A DNA stretch of 64,000 nucleotides. Source: CALCHA01 sp035548175 (GTDB taxonomy: Bacteria; Planctomycetota; Phycisphaerae; WQYP01). Shown here one piece after another: positions 1 to 8,884 of this stretch. The position numbers and the translations under genes are program-made. The stretch covers positions 75,133 through 139,132 of the forward strand of contig DASZTO010000097.1 of NCBI GenBank assembly GCA_035548175.1, given 5' to 3'. The notes below the pieces were generated by a model. It did not search any database, was not told the origin of the DNA, and worked only from the letters and a program-made list of their open reading frames with translations. The first letter of the stretch is position 1. Every line of letters starts with the position of its first letter.

Positions 1-67
1 AAAATCCCAGCTCGCCGCCATCGACAAATCCCACAACTTCGACCCCCGCCGCGGATTGCCCTGGTAA
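1..67 (+). CDS. 3' end of an unidentified gene (partial)
   Basis: Reading from base 2, an open frame of 21 codons ends at a TAA at 65-67. Nearly every codon has C or G in the third position, like the genes that follow, whereas the other two forward frames stay open past this point. The tail ends in DPRRGLPW. The gene starts outside the window, so no function can be given. It lies 143 bases upstream of the next gene on the same strand. Confidence 0.5.
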   Translation, partial: KSQLAAIDKSHNFDPRRGLPW

Positions 68-210
68 CCCCGGCCTCACGTTATGATGGCAAACAGACAG
101 CTCGCACGCTTTGGCAGAAGCCGCGCGAGCGATCGGGCGCAAACCTCCCGGCCTTGGACGGGACGGAGCGCCGATAGGGGGGTGGAAAAACTTGGCGAGG
201 TGTCCCGCTC

Positions 211-639
211 ATGCCCTACCGCGCAATGATGGTTTCCGTCATGACCGTCGTCCTCGCTCTCCTCGCCGTCGGCATGTGGGTCCGCGCCATCGCCCCGGTC
301 GTCGCCGATGTTGATGCCGCCGCCGCCAGCGAGCCCCACCACCTCACACGCCCCAATGACACCGATCCCGCCAAGCACGGCGAATCCTCCACCGAACGCG
401 CCGCCAAACTCCACAAGGTCGTCCCCTCCACCCTCCTCCTCAGCTTCATCCTCATCTGCTTCCTCCTCCTCATCGGCTTCTTCGCCACCTTCCGCGAATG
501 GGTCCGCTTCTCCACCCAACGCCGCGTCGCCTCCCACGAACGCACCCCCTACGTCGATGCCTGGAAACTCGCCGGCGAACGCACCAAACCCAGAGACCCT
601 CCCGATCCCGACGAGGAGGGCTTCGTCGATGAATCCTGA
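211..639 (+). CDS. Small two-TM membrane protein, function unknown
   Basis: A 142-residue protein with a hydrophobic N-terminal segment (about residues 6-28), a polar stretch rich in His, Asp and Thr, and a second strongly hydrophobic segment (about 71-94). A basic then acidic tail follows. I do not recognise a family. The likely topology is a short periplasmic loop between two membrane helices. The stop codon overlaps the start of pncA by 11 bases, so the two are probably co-translated, and the RBS of pncA lies inside this gene. No SD stands out upstream of the ATG at 211. Confidence 0.65.
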   Translation: MPYRAMMVSVMTVVLALLAVGMWVRAIAPVVADVDAAAASEPHHLTRPNDTDPAKHGESSTERAAKLHKVVPSTLLLSFILICFLLLIGFFATFREWVRFSTQRRVASHERTPYVDAWKLAGERTKPRDPPDPDEEGFVDES

Positions 640-1261
640 TGCCCTCCTCCTCATCGACCTCCAAAACGATTTCCTCCCCACCGGCGCTCTCCCCGTGCCC
701 GCCGGCGATCAGGTCCTCCCCATCGCCAACGCCCTCATGCCCCGTTTCGCCGCCGTCTTCGCCACCCAGGACTGGCACCCCGCCAACCACGCCAGCTTCG
801 CCGCCAATCACCCCGGCAAACGCCCCGGCGATCTCATCGATCTCGATGGTCTGCCCCAAATCCTCTGGCCCACTCACTGCGTCGCCGACACCCCCGGCGC
901 CGATTTCGCCCCCGCCCTCGACCGCTCCCGCATCTCCCACGTCGTCCGCAAAGGTTCCGATCCCCGCCTCGACAGCTACAGCGGCTTCTTCGACAACGGC
1001 CACCGCCACGCCACCTCCCTCCACGCCCATCTCCGCGCCGGCAACATCTCCTCCCTCTACATCCTCGGCCTCGCCACCGATTACTGCGTCAAATTCACCG
1101 CCCTCGACGCCCGCCAACTCGGCTACACCGTCCACCTCGTCCTCGACGCCTGCCGCGGCGTCAACCTCAAATCCGGCGATGTCGACGCCGCCCTCGAAGA
1201 CATGCGCCGCGCCGGCGTTCTCATCACCACCAGCGCCGATATTTCTCCGCCCCCGCGCTAA
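629..1261 (+). CDS. pncA: Nicotinamidase (pyrazinamidase)
   Basis: This enzyme hydrolyses nicotinamide to nicotinate and ammonia in the NAD salvage pathway. The 210-residue product has the full isochorismatase-like hydrolase layout: catalytic Asp10 in LLIDLQNDF, metal-binding Asp48/His50/His54 in DWHPANH, catalytic Lys108 and nucleophile Cys153 in GLATDYCV. Length matches bacterial PncA (about 210). The ATG at 629 is chosen because it brings Asp10 to the usual position and has a GAGGAGGG Shine-Dalgarno 8 bases upstream. The open frame runs further upstream but antisense-like composition there argues against use. It is translationally coupled to the membrane protein before it. Confidence 0.95.
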   Translation: MNPDALLLIDLQNDFLPTGALPVPAGDQVLPIANALMPRFAAVFATQDWHPANHASFAANHPGKRPGDLIDLDGLPQILWPTHCVADTPGADFAPALDRSRISHVVRKGSDPRLDSYSGFFDNGHRHATSLHAHLRAGNISSLYILGLATDYCVKFTALDARQLGYTVHLVLDACRGVNLKSGDVDAALEDMRRAGVLITTSADISPPPR

Positions 1262-1293
1262 CATCACCACCCGCTTTCGCAAGGAGGCCCCCT

Positions 1294-1944
1294 TTGCGCA
1301 CACGGATCGTGCCCATCTTCGCCCTGCCCCTCCTCCTTTCCGCCTGCCATCGCATCGCCCAGATCGGGGCTTACCCCCTTCACCGCAACATCACCGCCAC
1401 CCGATTCTGGGTCGGCGAAAAGCCGCAGAAAGGGGCGCAAAACGGCGTCTCCGCATGGGATGAACACTGGCAGGAACACTTCGGCGGCATCGACGACCCC
1501 GCACACCGCGGTGGCCTCCTCCCCGCCGGCTTCCGCCCCCGCCAGAATCCCTTCTACGTCGCCCTCCCCTACAACGACCTCTCCACAGACGGCCGCAAAC
1601 CCGACGCCGCCCGCATCATCCCCTGGGCCAACCAGCAACCCGCCCCAGGAAAATGGCAATCCCTCTGCAAAGACCATTGGGTCCGCATCTCCCGCAACGG
1701 CCGAACCTGCTACGCCCAGTGGGAAGATGTCGGCCCCTTTGAAACCGACGACGCCGCCTACGTCTTCGGCCCCGCCAACGCCTCACCCCGCAACCACCAA
1801 AACCAAAACGCCGGCATCGATGTCTCCCCCGCCGTCAGCGCCTACCTCCACATCGGCGGCATGGCCAAAGTCGACTGGCAATTCGTCACCCCCTCCGACG
1901 TCCCCACCGGACTCTGGACCCACATCATCACCGGCGATAACTGA
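1294..1944 (+). CDS. Lipoprotein, probable double-psi beta-barrel domain
   Basis: A 216-residue protein starting at TTG, supported by an AAGGAGG Shine-Dalgarno at 1281-1287. The N-terminus is a lipoprotein signal with lipobox LLSAC (Cys18), so it should be anchored in a membrane. The mature part contains FYVALPYND, an NGRTCYAQWEDVGPF stretch and GIDVSPAVSAYL. This pattern resembles double-psi beta-barrel (RlpA/expansin-like) folds with a conserved Asp, but no catalytic activity can be claimed. It follows pncA by 32 bases on the same strand. Confidence 0.75.
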   Translation: MRTRIVPIFALPLLLSACHRIAQIGAYPLHRNITATRFWVGEKPQKGAQNGVSAWDEHWQEHFGGIDDPAHRGGLLPAGFRPRQNPFYVALPYNDLSTDGRKPDAARIIPWANQQPAPGKWQSLCKDHWVRISRNGRTCYAQWEDVGPFETDDAAYVFGPANASPRNHQNQNAGIDVSPAVSAYLHIGGMAKVDWQFVTPSDVPTGLWTHIITGDN

Positions 1945-1972
1945 CCTCTCGCAGCCCCAGCCCCACGAACAA

Positions 1973-2038
1973 TTCGTGCCGATTTGTGCGTATTTGTGGA
2001 AAACTTCCGTCCCTCTTTCGTGCCTTTCGCGTCCGTCG
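1973..2038 (+). repeat. Decamer repeat element, copy 1
   Basis: Three successive 10-bp units, TTCGTGCCGA, TTTGTGCGTA and TTTGTGGAAA, are followed by a tail with further TTCGTG/TTCGCG words. It lies between two convergent genes. A similar element occurs at 53242-53295, with the third unit identical and the tail alignable. This is a dispersed intergenic repeat whose function is unknown. Confidence 0.6.
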
Positions 2039-2052
2039 CCGCCATTATCCGC

Positions 2053-3486
2053 TCACACCTTGATCCGCACCGGATGCTGCAGCTTCCCCGTATACCGCTG
2101 CCGGATCGGATCGATCGTGTGCCGGATAAACTCATCCACCTGCTGCACGCTCCGCCCCACATACAGCAGCGGATTCATCGCGCTGTTCAGCTCCGCCCCC
2201 GAAAACGCATCGTCCGTCTGCAGCCGCATCAGCAGGTCGTTCGGCTTCCCCTCCTGCTTCACCTGCCGCGCCGCCGCATGCGAATGCTTCCGTATCCGCT
2301 CGTGCAGATCCTGCCGGTCCCCGCCCGCCTTCACCGCCGCCATCAGCACGTTCTCCGTCGCCATGAACGGCAGCTCCGCATCCAGCCGACCCGCGATCAC
2401 CGCCTTGTTCACCACCAGCCCGCGCGACACATGAATCAGAATGTCCAGGATCGCATCCGCCGTCAAAAACGCCTCCGGTATCGTGATCCGCTTGTTCGAC
2501 GAATCGTCCAGCGTCCGCTCGAACATCTGCTCCGCCGCCGTTTGCAGCGGATTGCCCACCAGGTTCATCAGAAACCGCGAGAGCCCCGTCACCCGCTCCG
2601 CCAGCACCGGATTCCTTTTGTACGCCATCGCCGACGAGCCCACCTGCTCCTCCTCGAACGGCTCATCCATCTCCTTGAACGCCGCCAACAGCCGCAAATC
2701 CACCGCCATCTTGTGCGCCGCCGCCGCCAGCGTCGCCAGTGATCCCAGCACCTGCGCATCCACGATCCGCGAATAGCTCTGCCCGCTCACCGGATGCACA
2801 CGCGAAAATCCCAGCCGCTCCGCCACCGCGTATTCCAGCTTCTTCACCTTCTCATGGTCCCCCTCGAACAACTCCAGGAACGACGCCTGCGTCCCCGTCG
2901 TCCCCTTGATCCCACGCAGCATCAGCGTCGACAGCCGCAGCTCGATCTCCGCCAGGCACAGCACAAAATCATACGTCCACAAAATCGCCCGCTTCCCCAC
3001 CGTCGTCGGCTGCGCCGGCTGAATGTGCGTGTACGCCAGACACGGCAAATCCCGGTACTTCCCCGCGAACGTCCCCAGCGCATCGATCAGGTTCGCCGTC
3101 TTCTTCGCCAGGATCTCCAGCGCGTCGCGCGTCAGCAGCACATCCGTGTTGTCCACGATGTCCATCGACGTCGCGCCCAGATGCAGAATCGGCTTCGCCT
3201 TCGGCGCCGCCAGCGCAAACGTGTGCAGATGCGCCATCAAATCATGCCGCACCCGCGCCTCCTGCCGCCCCGCCTCCTCAAAATCAATGTCGTCCAGATG
3301 CGCCCGCATGTCCGCAATCTGCTCCTCCGTGATCGGCAGCCCCAGCGACTTCTCCGCCTCCGCCAGCGCCAGCCATATCCGCCGCCACGTCGAATGCTTC
3401 CGCTGCGCCGAAAACACCGACAACATCTCCGGAGACGCGTTCCGCGTCACCAGCGGCGACTGATAAAATTTATGAATCTCAGACAT
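2053..3486 (-). CDS. purB: Adenylosuccinate lyase
   Basis: PurB catalyses two fumarate-releasing steps of purine synthesis: SAICAR to AICAR, and adenylosuccinate to AMP. The 477-residue product has the fumarase/aspartase superfamily signature GSSAMAYKRNP at residues 283-293 (the flexible catalytic loop with its serines), the HLGATSMDI substrate-binding motif around 102-110, and the THIQPAQPTT segment with the general-acid His154. The length is usual for the longer, eukaryote-like PurB type. The start at 3486 is preferred over an upstream in-frame ATG because GAGG lies 7 bases before it and conserved sequence begins right after it. It stands alone, convergent with the gene to its left. Confidence 0.95.
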   Translation of the reverse strand: MSEIHKFYQSPLVTRNASPEMLSVFSAQRKHSTWRRIWLALAEAEKSLGLPITEEQIADMRAHLDDIDFEEAGRQEARVRHDLMAHLHTFALAAPKAKPILHLGATSMDIVDNTDVLLTRDALEILAKKTANLIDALGTFAGKYRDLPCLAYTHIQPAQPTTVGKRAILWTYDFVLCLAEIELRLSTLMLRGIKGTTGTQASFLELFEGDHEKVKKLEYAVAERLGFSRVHPVSGQSYSRIVDAQVLGSLATLAAAAHKMAVDLRLLAAFKEMDEPFEEEQVGSSAMAYKRNPVLAERVTGLSRFLMNLVGNPLQTAAEQMFERTLDDSSNKRITIPEAFLTADAILDILIHVSRGLVVNKAVIAGRLDAELPFMATENVLMAAVKAGGDRQDLHERIRKHSHAAARQVKQEGKPNDLLMRLQTDDAFSGAELNSAMNPLLYVGRSVQQVDEFIRHTIDPIRQRYTGKLQHPVRIKV

Positions 3487-3730
3487 CACGGCACCTCGCA
3501 ACGCGGCCATCCTGCCCGCACCTCAACCCCCGCCACGCGACGGCCCATGATAAATCACAAAAGAACCCCTGCCAAACCCCCGCTGCATCCACCTGTCCAC
3601 AACGTCGCGCGTGGCATCGGCGTCCCGCCGATGATCGGCCACCGCCGATGCCCCCCTCGCTCCCCGCCGCCAGCAGGTCCACCAGATGCACCTGATCTTC
3701 CCGCCGCGCCCCTCCCCTCCCCGCCCCCGC

Positions 3731-4654
3731 CTACCGCGCCGCCCACGGATGCTTCCCCTCCACCATCTCCCCCGCCGCCGCGTTCGCCTCCACCTGCCCG
3801 ACGCTCTTGCACCCCGGTATCACGCACTGCACCGCAGGACTCCTCAAACACCACGCCAACGCCCATTGCGCCATCGATACCCCCGCCGGCACCTCCTCCC
3901 GCCCAATCCGCTCCACCTCCCGAAGCCGCTCCTCCGCCCCCTCCTTCATCATCGCCCCACGCACATCGTTCCCCCCAAACACCGCCCCCGGCTTGTACTT
4001 CCCCGACAAAAATCCCGACGCCAGAGGCACCCGCGCCAGCACCCCCAGCCCCAGTCGCTCGCATACCGGAAAAAACAAATCCTCCGCCCCCCGCGACAGC
4101 CGGTTGTACACCACCTGCACCGCCTCCACCTCCATCTTCACCGACGCCTCCACCTGCGCCGCCGTCTTCGCACCGCCCCCGATCGAATTCCCAATGTGCA
4201 CAACCTTCCCCGCCTGCTTTGCCTTCCGCAAAACTTCCCGCACATCCTCCGCGAAAAATTCGCTCTCCCGCACCGAATGATACTGATACAAATCAATATG
4301 ATCCGTCCCCAGCGCCCGCAGCGAATCCTCCAGCTGCTTCTCCACATCCTTCCCCGTCCGCGGCTCCGTCCGCCGAAAATTCCCCTCAAACTTGTGCCCG
4401 AACTTCGTCGCAATCACAAAATCCCCCCGCAGCCCCAGCTCCTTGAGCGCACCGCCTATCAACCGCTCCGACTCATGATCCCCATAACACTCCGCCGTAT
4501 CGATCAAATTGATCCCCACCTCATGCGCCCGCCCAATCATCCCCGTCACCTCCCCCTGCTCGAATTCCTTCCCCCACTCCCCGCCCAGCTGCCACGTCCC
4601 CATCCCGATCACCGACACCCGCAACCCCGTCTTTCCCAGTACCCGATACTTCAT
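3731..4654 (-). CDS. Aldo/keto reductase
   Basis: A 307-residue NADPH-dependent oxidoreductase of the aldo/keto reductase superfamily. The catalytic tetrad is visible: Asp52, Tyr57 (in AECYGD), Lys84 and His126 (in YQYHS). The N-terminal GKTGLRVSVIGMGTWQLGG and the C-terminal VIPGCKSVGQVEAN cofactor-binding region are also typical. The physiological substrate cannot be read from sequence. Nothing in the neighbourhood suggests a pathway, and the gene appears monocistronic with about 240 bases on its 5' side before purB. Confidence 0.9.
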   Translation of the reverse strand: MKYRVLGKTGLRVSVIGMGTWQLGGEWGKEFEQGEVTGMIGRAHEVGINLIDTAECYGDHESERLIGGALKELGLRGDFVIATKFGHKFEGNFRRTEPRTGKDVEKQLEDSLRALGTDHIDLYQYHSVRESEFFAEDVREVLRKAKQAGKVVHIGNSIGGGAKTAAQVEASVKMEVEAVQVVYNRLSRGAEDLFFPVCERLGLGVLARVPLASGFLSGKYKPGAVFGGNDVRGAMMKEGAEERLREVERIGREEVPAGVSMAQWALAWCLRSPAVQCVIPGCKSVGQVEANAAAGEMVEGKHPWAAR

Positions 4655-4951
4655 CGCCCACGCTCCTCGCTCGGTCTCTCCGCCTCATCATACGCCCCGC
4701 GCCGCCCCTCGCACGCACGCTTTTCCGGCAGACGCCCACCCCCACGCCGCCACCTGCCACACTTTGCGGCACCCACACCCGCTCCGTAAAAACCCCGGCA
4801 CCGAAAAAAAACGCCAAATCCCCCGCAAAATCCCGCCTTTTTTCCCGCCTCCCTCGCACGCCCCGCCTGGCACGCTCTTCGCTATTGCTCCCACGACCCC
4901 ACGCGACACCGGTCCTCCCCGCCGGAACGCTCAACCCCAAGGATCATCCCC
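4655..4951. other. Intergenic, nothing recognised
   Basis: About 300 bases between the divergent aldo/keto reductase and the small membrane protein. It is very C-rich on the + strand with short A runs. I see no convincing promoter, repeat or RNA structure. Short ORFs here are compositional shadows. Confidence 0.5.
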
Positions 4952-5140
4952 ATGAGCTATATCCACGACCTTCCAGGCTCTGGATGGACTCACGCCGCAG
5001 ATGCTCCCGAAGTCCGTCTCCCAGACCCGCCTCCCCTCGCCCTCACCGGTAATTTCCTCGGCGTCCTCCTCCTCTGCGCCGCCCTCCTCATTACCATCCC
5101 CATCATCATCACCTGGCTCGCCAGCCTCTTCCTCACCTGA
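4952..5140 (+). CDS. Small single-TM protein (62 aa), function unknown
   Basis: The product has a polar 28-residue N-terminus followed by one long hydrophobic helix (about 33-60) reaching almost to the C-terminus, as in a tail-anchored peptide. The ATG follows AAGGAT by 7 bases. Support comes from a strong intrinsic terminator 80 bases downstream in the same direction. There is no recognisable family, and the gene could be spurious. Confidence 0.5.
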   Translation: MSYIHDLPGSGWTHAADAPEVRLPDPPPLALTGNFLGVLLLCAALLITIPIIITWLASLFLT

Positions 5141-5218
5141 CCCCTCCTCCCTCGCCACGAGAGGCGCGCTCCCCCTCCCATCACGCGCCCCCGTCTCGCC
5201 TTACCTTACCGGGGATAG

Positions 5219-5258
5219 AAAGCCCGGGGTGTGTTGCCCTGGGCTTTCTTGTTTTTTT
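5219..5258 (+). terminator. Intrinsic terminator
   Basis: Left arm AAAGCCCGGGG (5219-5229) pairs with CCCTGGGCTTT (5237-5247) through 11 positions with one G-U, loop of 7, followed by a T-rich run ending in seven Ts. It would end the transcript of the small membrane protein at 4952. The gene to the right ends at 5287 on the other strand. Confidence 0.85.
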
Positions 5259-5286
5259 GCACACCTCGCACTCCCCGCCCGCTTCC

Positions 5287-6765
5287 TCAAAAACTCCAGT
5301 CGTAAATCCCCTCCGGATCCGGCTTGCCCTCCAGCCGCAACGACAGCCTCAACAGCCCCGCCGCCAGGTCCCCGGGCCCCACCTTCGCCTCGTAAAACTT
5401 CTCCCCCGGACCCCGGCGAATCAGCCCGTTCGCGTACAGCTTCTCCACCGCAATCTTCCCCAGCCGATCCGCCTCCTCCAGATACCCCCTCTCCGCCGTC
5501 AGCTCATACAAATCCAGATTCAACTGAATGCCGAACCCTATCTCCTCCGGCGTGAACGACGCCGGCAGCTCCGCCGCTTTCAACAGACCCGCCACCCGAA
5601 TCGCCGCCGCCCGGCATGTGTCATCCTTCTCCGTCCGCGCCGCATACGCCATGATCCGCCCATACCGCGGGATCATCCCCTCCCCATACGAAAACGTCCA
5701 CGGATTCGCCGCCTCCTCCTTCGCCGTCTCCGCCGTCGCCACCGGCGTCCCGTCCGTTCGCACCCAGTACCGATAGATGTTCTTCGCCGGGTCCCAGTGG
5801 TAATGGTCCAGCGCCTTGAGCATCGCCAGCGCATGCTCGCGCGCAGCTCCGTTCGCCGGATCCATCCGCGCCGTCTTCAGCAGGTAATAACACAGCATCG
5901 AATTCTGCAAATCCGAATACTGCCCGTTCTCCACCGTCTGGGGCGTGTTCAGGCACGACTGCACCAGGTCCGTCTTCGGGTCCCGGTGGTTCCAGTACAA
6001 CTCGCCGATGCCCTTCTCCCGATACGTCAGGTCCGCGCTCGACGCCTTGCTCGCCAGGAACGCGTACGAACACGCATACAGCCCCGAGTGCTTGATCCAC
6101 GGCATGCTGCGCGTCCGCGTCGTGAAATCCGCCGGCTGGTACATGATCTTCCCCAGGTCCGCATGCCGGTTGAACATCCACCCCGCGCTCCCCGGATCCT
6201 CCGCGCAAAAGTGATACTTCAACGCCGTGATCTCACGCGACGTCCCCTCCGGATTCACCTCCCACATCAGCTCCCACGGCGGCGTCCACTCCAGCAGTTC
6301 GTGAATCGCCGGCCCCGCTACCTTGTCCTTGAATACGTCGTAATACGCATGCTCCCCCCACGCCAGTTGCCCCGTCACCGGACTCTGCGCCACCTTGATG
6401 TAATCCCTCATGTAATCCCGCGTCGCCTGCGCATACCGCTCATCCCCCACCACCTTCGAAAGCGCCCGAAACGCATGAATCGCGCTCACATCCTGGTACA
6501 GATTGCACCCGCCCACCGACCGGTCCTTCTCCCGAACCCCCGGCGTCGCCGGAACTTCCTTCGCCGATTCCGGAACCGAATAATCCTCCACGTTGATCAC
6601 CCCGCACCATAGCGCTGTCTGCTTCGGCCCGTAATGGTCGCGCCCCTTGTCCAGAAGCGTGTCCGCGAAATGCCGCACCACCGCCAGATACTCCTCCCCC
6701 CTTTCCGCCGCCGCCGCCCTCGCCCCCAGCAACGCCACAAGACCAATCCACGCAACCCGCTTCAT
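5287..6765 (-). CDS. Secreted alpha/alpha-toroid carbohydrate-active protein (lyase or hydrolase like)
   Basis: A 492-residue exported protein. The start at 6765 has GGAGG 5 bases upstream and begins a clear signal peptide ending at ARAAAA. The mature part is helical throughout with repeated aromatic/acidic motifs (ELLEWTPPWELMW, QYSDLQNSMLCYYL, NPWTFSYGEGMIPRYG). This pattern is typical of (alpha/alpha)6 toroid enzymes acting on uronate-containing polysaccharides, such as pectate lyases or unsaturated glucuronyl hydrolases. I cannot assign a family or catalytic residues with confidence. It follows the rhodanese gene on the same strand but a terminator separates them. Confidence 0.7.
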   Translation of the reverse strand: MKRVAWIGLVALLGARAAAAERGEEYLAVVRHFADTLLDKGRDHYGPKQTALWCGVINVEDYSVPESAKEVPATPGVREKDRSVGGCNLYQDVSAIHAFRALSKVVGDERYAQATRDYMRDYIKVAQSPVTGQLAWGEHAYYDVFKDKVAGPAIHELLEWTPPWELMWEVNPEGTSREITALKYHFCAEDPGSAGWMFNRHADLGKIMYQPADFTTRTRSMPWIKHSGLYACSYAFLASKASSADLTYREKGIGELYWNHRDPKTDLVQSCLNTPQTVENGQYSDLQNSMLCYYLLKTARMDPANGAAREHALAMLKALDHYHWDPAKNIYRYWVRTDGTPVATAETAKEEAANPWTFSYGEGMIPRYGRIMAYAARTEKDDTCRAAAIRVAGLLKAAELPASFTPEEIGFGIQLNLDLYELTAERGYLEEADRLGKIAVEKLYANGLIRRGPGEKFYEAKVGPGDLAAGLLRLSLRLEGKPDPEGIYDWSF

Positions 6766-6836
6766 GCCGGCCTCCGTCAAGATCGACACCCACTTGTCCC
6801 GCGCCGGTCCACTCTAACCCGCAACGCTCACTCCTC

Positions 6837-6877
6837 AAAAAAAATGCCACGGCACCCGCACTGCGAATGCCGTGGCA
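6837..6877 (-). terminator. Intrinsic terminator after the rhodanese gene
   Basis: On the minus strand a perfect 10-bp stem (TGCCACGGCA, 6845-6854, with TGCCGTGGCA, 6868-6877) is followed by eight Ts (A run at 6837-6844 on the + strand). It lies 30 bases after the rhodanese stop codon. Confidence 0.9.
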
Positions 6878-6906
6878 CCTTGATGGCCGCATGCTCCCCC
6901 CGCCCC

Positions 6907-7755
6907 TCACTTCTCGATCGGCGCCGCCACCAGATTCCCATACTCCGTCCACGACCCATCATAATTCTTCACGTTCTCCAGACCGATCAGATACTTCAGC
7001 ACAAACCACGTGTGGCTCGAACGCTCCCCTATCCGGCAATACGCCACCGTCGGCTTGCCCGACTGCACTTCCTTCTGCTTCAAATACAACTCCCTCAAGT
7101 CCTCCACCGATTTGAACGTCGAATCCGACGTGTTCACCGCCGAACTCCATGGCACCGACTTCGCCCCCGGTATGTGCCCCCCTCGCTGCGCCGTCTCGCT
7201 CATCCCCGGCGGCGCAATCACCTTCCCCGTAAATTCGTCCGGCGATCGCACGTCCACCAGGTTCGACGACTTGCTCCCCGCAATCGCCAATACCTCCGGC
7301 AACATCGCCCGCAACTCCGGATGCGTCTCCGTCACCTGGTACGTCGTCGGCGTCACCGACACCTTCTCCGTCGTCAGCTTCTTGTCATCTTCATTCAGCC
7401 ACTTCGCCCGACCCCCGTTCATCAGCCGCACATCTTTGTGCCCGTAATACTTCAAAATCCAGAACGCATACGCCGCGAACCAGTTGTGATTGTCCCCATA
7501 CACCACAATCGTGTCGCTCGGCGAAATCCCCGCGCTCCCCAGCACCTTCTCCATCTCCTCCTTCGTCGGTATGTCCCGCCGCACCTGGTCCTGCAACTGC
7601 GTCTGCCAGTTGAACCCGATCGCCCCAGGTATGTGCCCCGCCTCATACGCCTTCGTGTCCACATCCACTTCCACCAGCTTGATCCCCGGCTTCCCCAGAT
7701 TCTCCTTCACCCACCCCGTCTCCACCAACACTTCCGGATGCGCATACCCTGCCAT
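6907..7755 (-). CDS. Thiosulfate/3-mercaptopyruvate sulfurtransferase (two-domain rhodanese)
   Basis: Transfers sulfane sulfur from a donor such as thiosulfate to an acceptor. The 282-residue protein has two rhodanese domains (about 7-125 and 160-280). The C-terminal domain carries the active-site loop CRIGERSS with Cys240, the form found in the mycobacterial CysA2-type enzymes. The N-terminal domain has GDNHNW at the equivalent place and no cysteine, so it is the usual non-catalytic half. It lies directly downstream of a cysteine synthase, so a role in sulfur assimilation is likely. The two genes are separated by a heptamer repeat array. Confidence 0.9.
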   Translation of the reverse strand: MAGYAHPEVLVETGWVKENLGKPGIKLVEVDVDTKAYEAGHIPGAIGFNWQTQLQDQVRRDIPTKEEMEKVLGSAGISPSDTIVVYGDNHNWFAAYAFWILKYYGHKDVRLMNGGRAKWLNEDDKKLTTEKVSVTPTTYQVTETHPELRAMLPEVLAIAGSKSSNLVDVRSPDEFTGKVIAPPGMSETAQRGGHIPGAKSVPWSSAVNTSDSTFKSVEDLRELYLKQKEVQSGKPTVAYCRIGERSSHTWFVLKYLIGLENVKNYDGSWTEYGNLVAAPIEK

Positions 7756-7779
7756 GTTCCATTCCTTTCTACAAGTCCC

Positions 7780-7842
7780 TGACTTCTATCTACTGTCTAC
7801 TGTCTTCTGTCTTCTGTCTTCTGACTTCTGACTTCTGACTAC
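7780..7842 (-). repeat. Heptamer array A (9 units), family G[TA]AG[TA]CA
   Basis: Nine contiguous 7-bp units, 63 bp with no interruption. Read on the minus strand they are one GTAGTCA, two GAAGTCA, three GAAGACA, then GTAGACA, GTAGATA and GAAGTCA. The array begins 8 bases after the stop codon of the cysteine synthase gene and ends shortly before the RBS of the rhodanese gene. The same family recurs at 16880, 17992 and 21217. Confidence 0.9.
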
Positions 7843-7850
7843 TCCGTCCC

Positions 7851-8822
7851 CTACACACTCGTCCCCTCCCCCAACTCCGGCAAATGCTTCACCATATTGC
7901 TCGTATACTTAAACACATTATCGCAGAAAATCATCACCCCCACACCCACCGGCGTCCGCTCCACCACACGCCGCGCTCCCTCAAATATCAACGCCGCGCT
8001 CGGCCCCGCCAAAAGCCCCTCCGATTGTGCCAGATCCACCGCACGCCGATACGCCAGCTCGTGATCTATCTCCATCACATCATCCACCAGCGTCCGATCG
8101 AACAGCTTCGCCACATCCAGCTGCGCCACGTTCCGAATCCCCGGAACATCGTGCCCTTCGCTTGGCTGCACCGCGATAATTTTGATCTTCGGATTCTTCT
8201 CCTTCAAAAACTTCCCCACCCCCATCACCGTCCCGCACGTCCCCAGCGACGCGAAAAAGTGCGTCACACGCCCCTCCGTCTGCTTCCAGATCTCCGGCCC
8301 CGTCGTCTCATAGTGCGCCCGCACGTTCTGCTCGTTCTCATACTGGTTCGGCATCACGTACCGGTCCGGCTGCGCCTTCGCATGCGTCTTGGCCATGTTG
8401 ATTGACCCGTCCCCCATCCCCGGCGCCGGGCACAACGCATCATTCAACACGTCCAGCTCCGCCCCCGCTATCTTCAAAAGCACCTTCTTCTCCATCGGCA
8501 CCTTGTTCGGCACCACCACCCGCGCCCGATACCCCCGCGCACGCGCCAACGCCGCCAGCGACAACCCCGTATTCCCCGACGACGCCTCCACCACCCCGCG
8601 CTGCTCCGACAACTGTCCCTTCTCCTCCAGCTCCCGCAGCATGTACCACGCCGCCCGGTCCTTCACCGACCCGAACGGATTCACCCACTCCAATTTCGCA
8701 TACAGCTCGAACTTCTCCGAAGGCACCAGCTTGTGCAGCCGCACCAGCGGCGTCGGATTCTCCACGCTCGGCAACAACTCGAACACCGACTGATACACAC
8801 GCTTCGAAGGATCAACAGCCAT
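7851..8822 (-). CDS. Cysteine synthase family (PLP-dependent)
   Basis: Makes cysteine from an activated serine (O-acetyl- or O-phosphoserine) and sulfide. The 323-residue protein has the PLP lysine Lys54 in NPFGSVKDR, the cofactor-binding SSGNTGLS at 81-88, and a SLGTCGTVMGVG glycine loop. Which activated serine is used cannot be read off; CysK, CysM and O-phosphoserine sulfhydrylases share these motifs. Two further in-frame starts lie upstream (the nearest 54 bases away), but homology-like sequence begins at MAVDPSKR. No clear SD precedes this start. A promoter candidate lies 35-62 bases upstream. Confidence 0.88.
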   Translation of the reverse strand: MAVDPSKRVYQSVFELLPSVENPTPLVRLHKLVPSEKFELYAKLEWVNPFGSVKDRAAWYMLRELEEKGQLSEQRGVVEASSGNTGLSLAALARARGYRARVVVPNKVPMEKKVLLKIAGAELDVLNDALCPAPGMGDGSINMAKTHAKAQPDRYVMPNQYENEQNVRAHYETTGPEIWKQTEGRVTHFFASLGTCGTVMGVGKFLKEKNPKIKIIAVQPSEGHDVPGIRNVAQLDVAKLFDRTLVDDVMEIDHELAYRRAVDLAQSEGLLAGPSAALIFEGARRVVERTPVGVGVMIFCDNVFKYTSNMVKHLPELGEGTSV

Positions 8823-8856
8823 AACCAACCCGAGCCAAAAACGAACACCTATTCCT

Positions 8857-8884
8857 TTTACAGGAATTGTAGGCATTCGGTCAA
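8857..8884 (-). promoter_or_regulatory. Candidate promoter of the cysteine synthase gene
   Basis: On the minus strand TTGACC (8884-8879) and TGTAAA (8862-8857) are separated by 16 bases, giving 5/6 and 4/6 matches to sigma-70 boxes. The -10 lies within an ATTCC-N7-GGAAT inverted repeat that could be an operator. The predicted leader is about 28 bases. Confidence 0.4.

Noticed and set aside
7780..7842. Possible CRISPR array from the 7-bp repeats
   Set aside because: Units are 7 bp with no spacers, and no cas genes are present.
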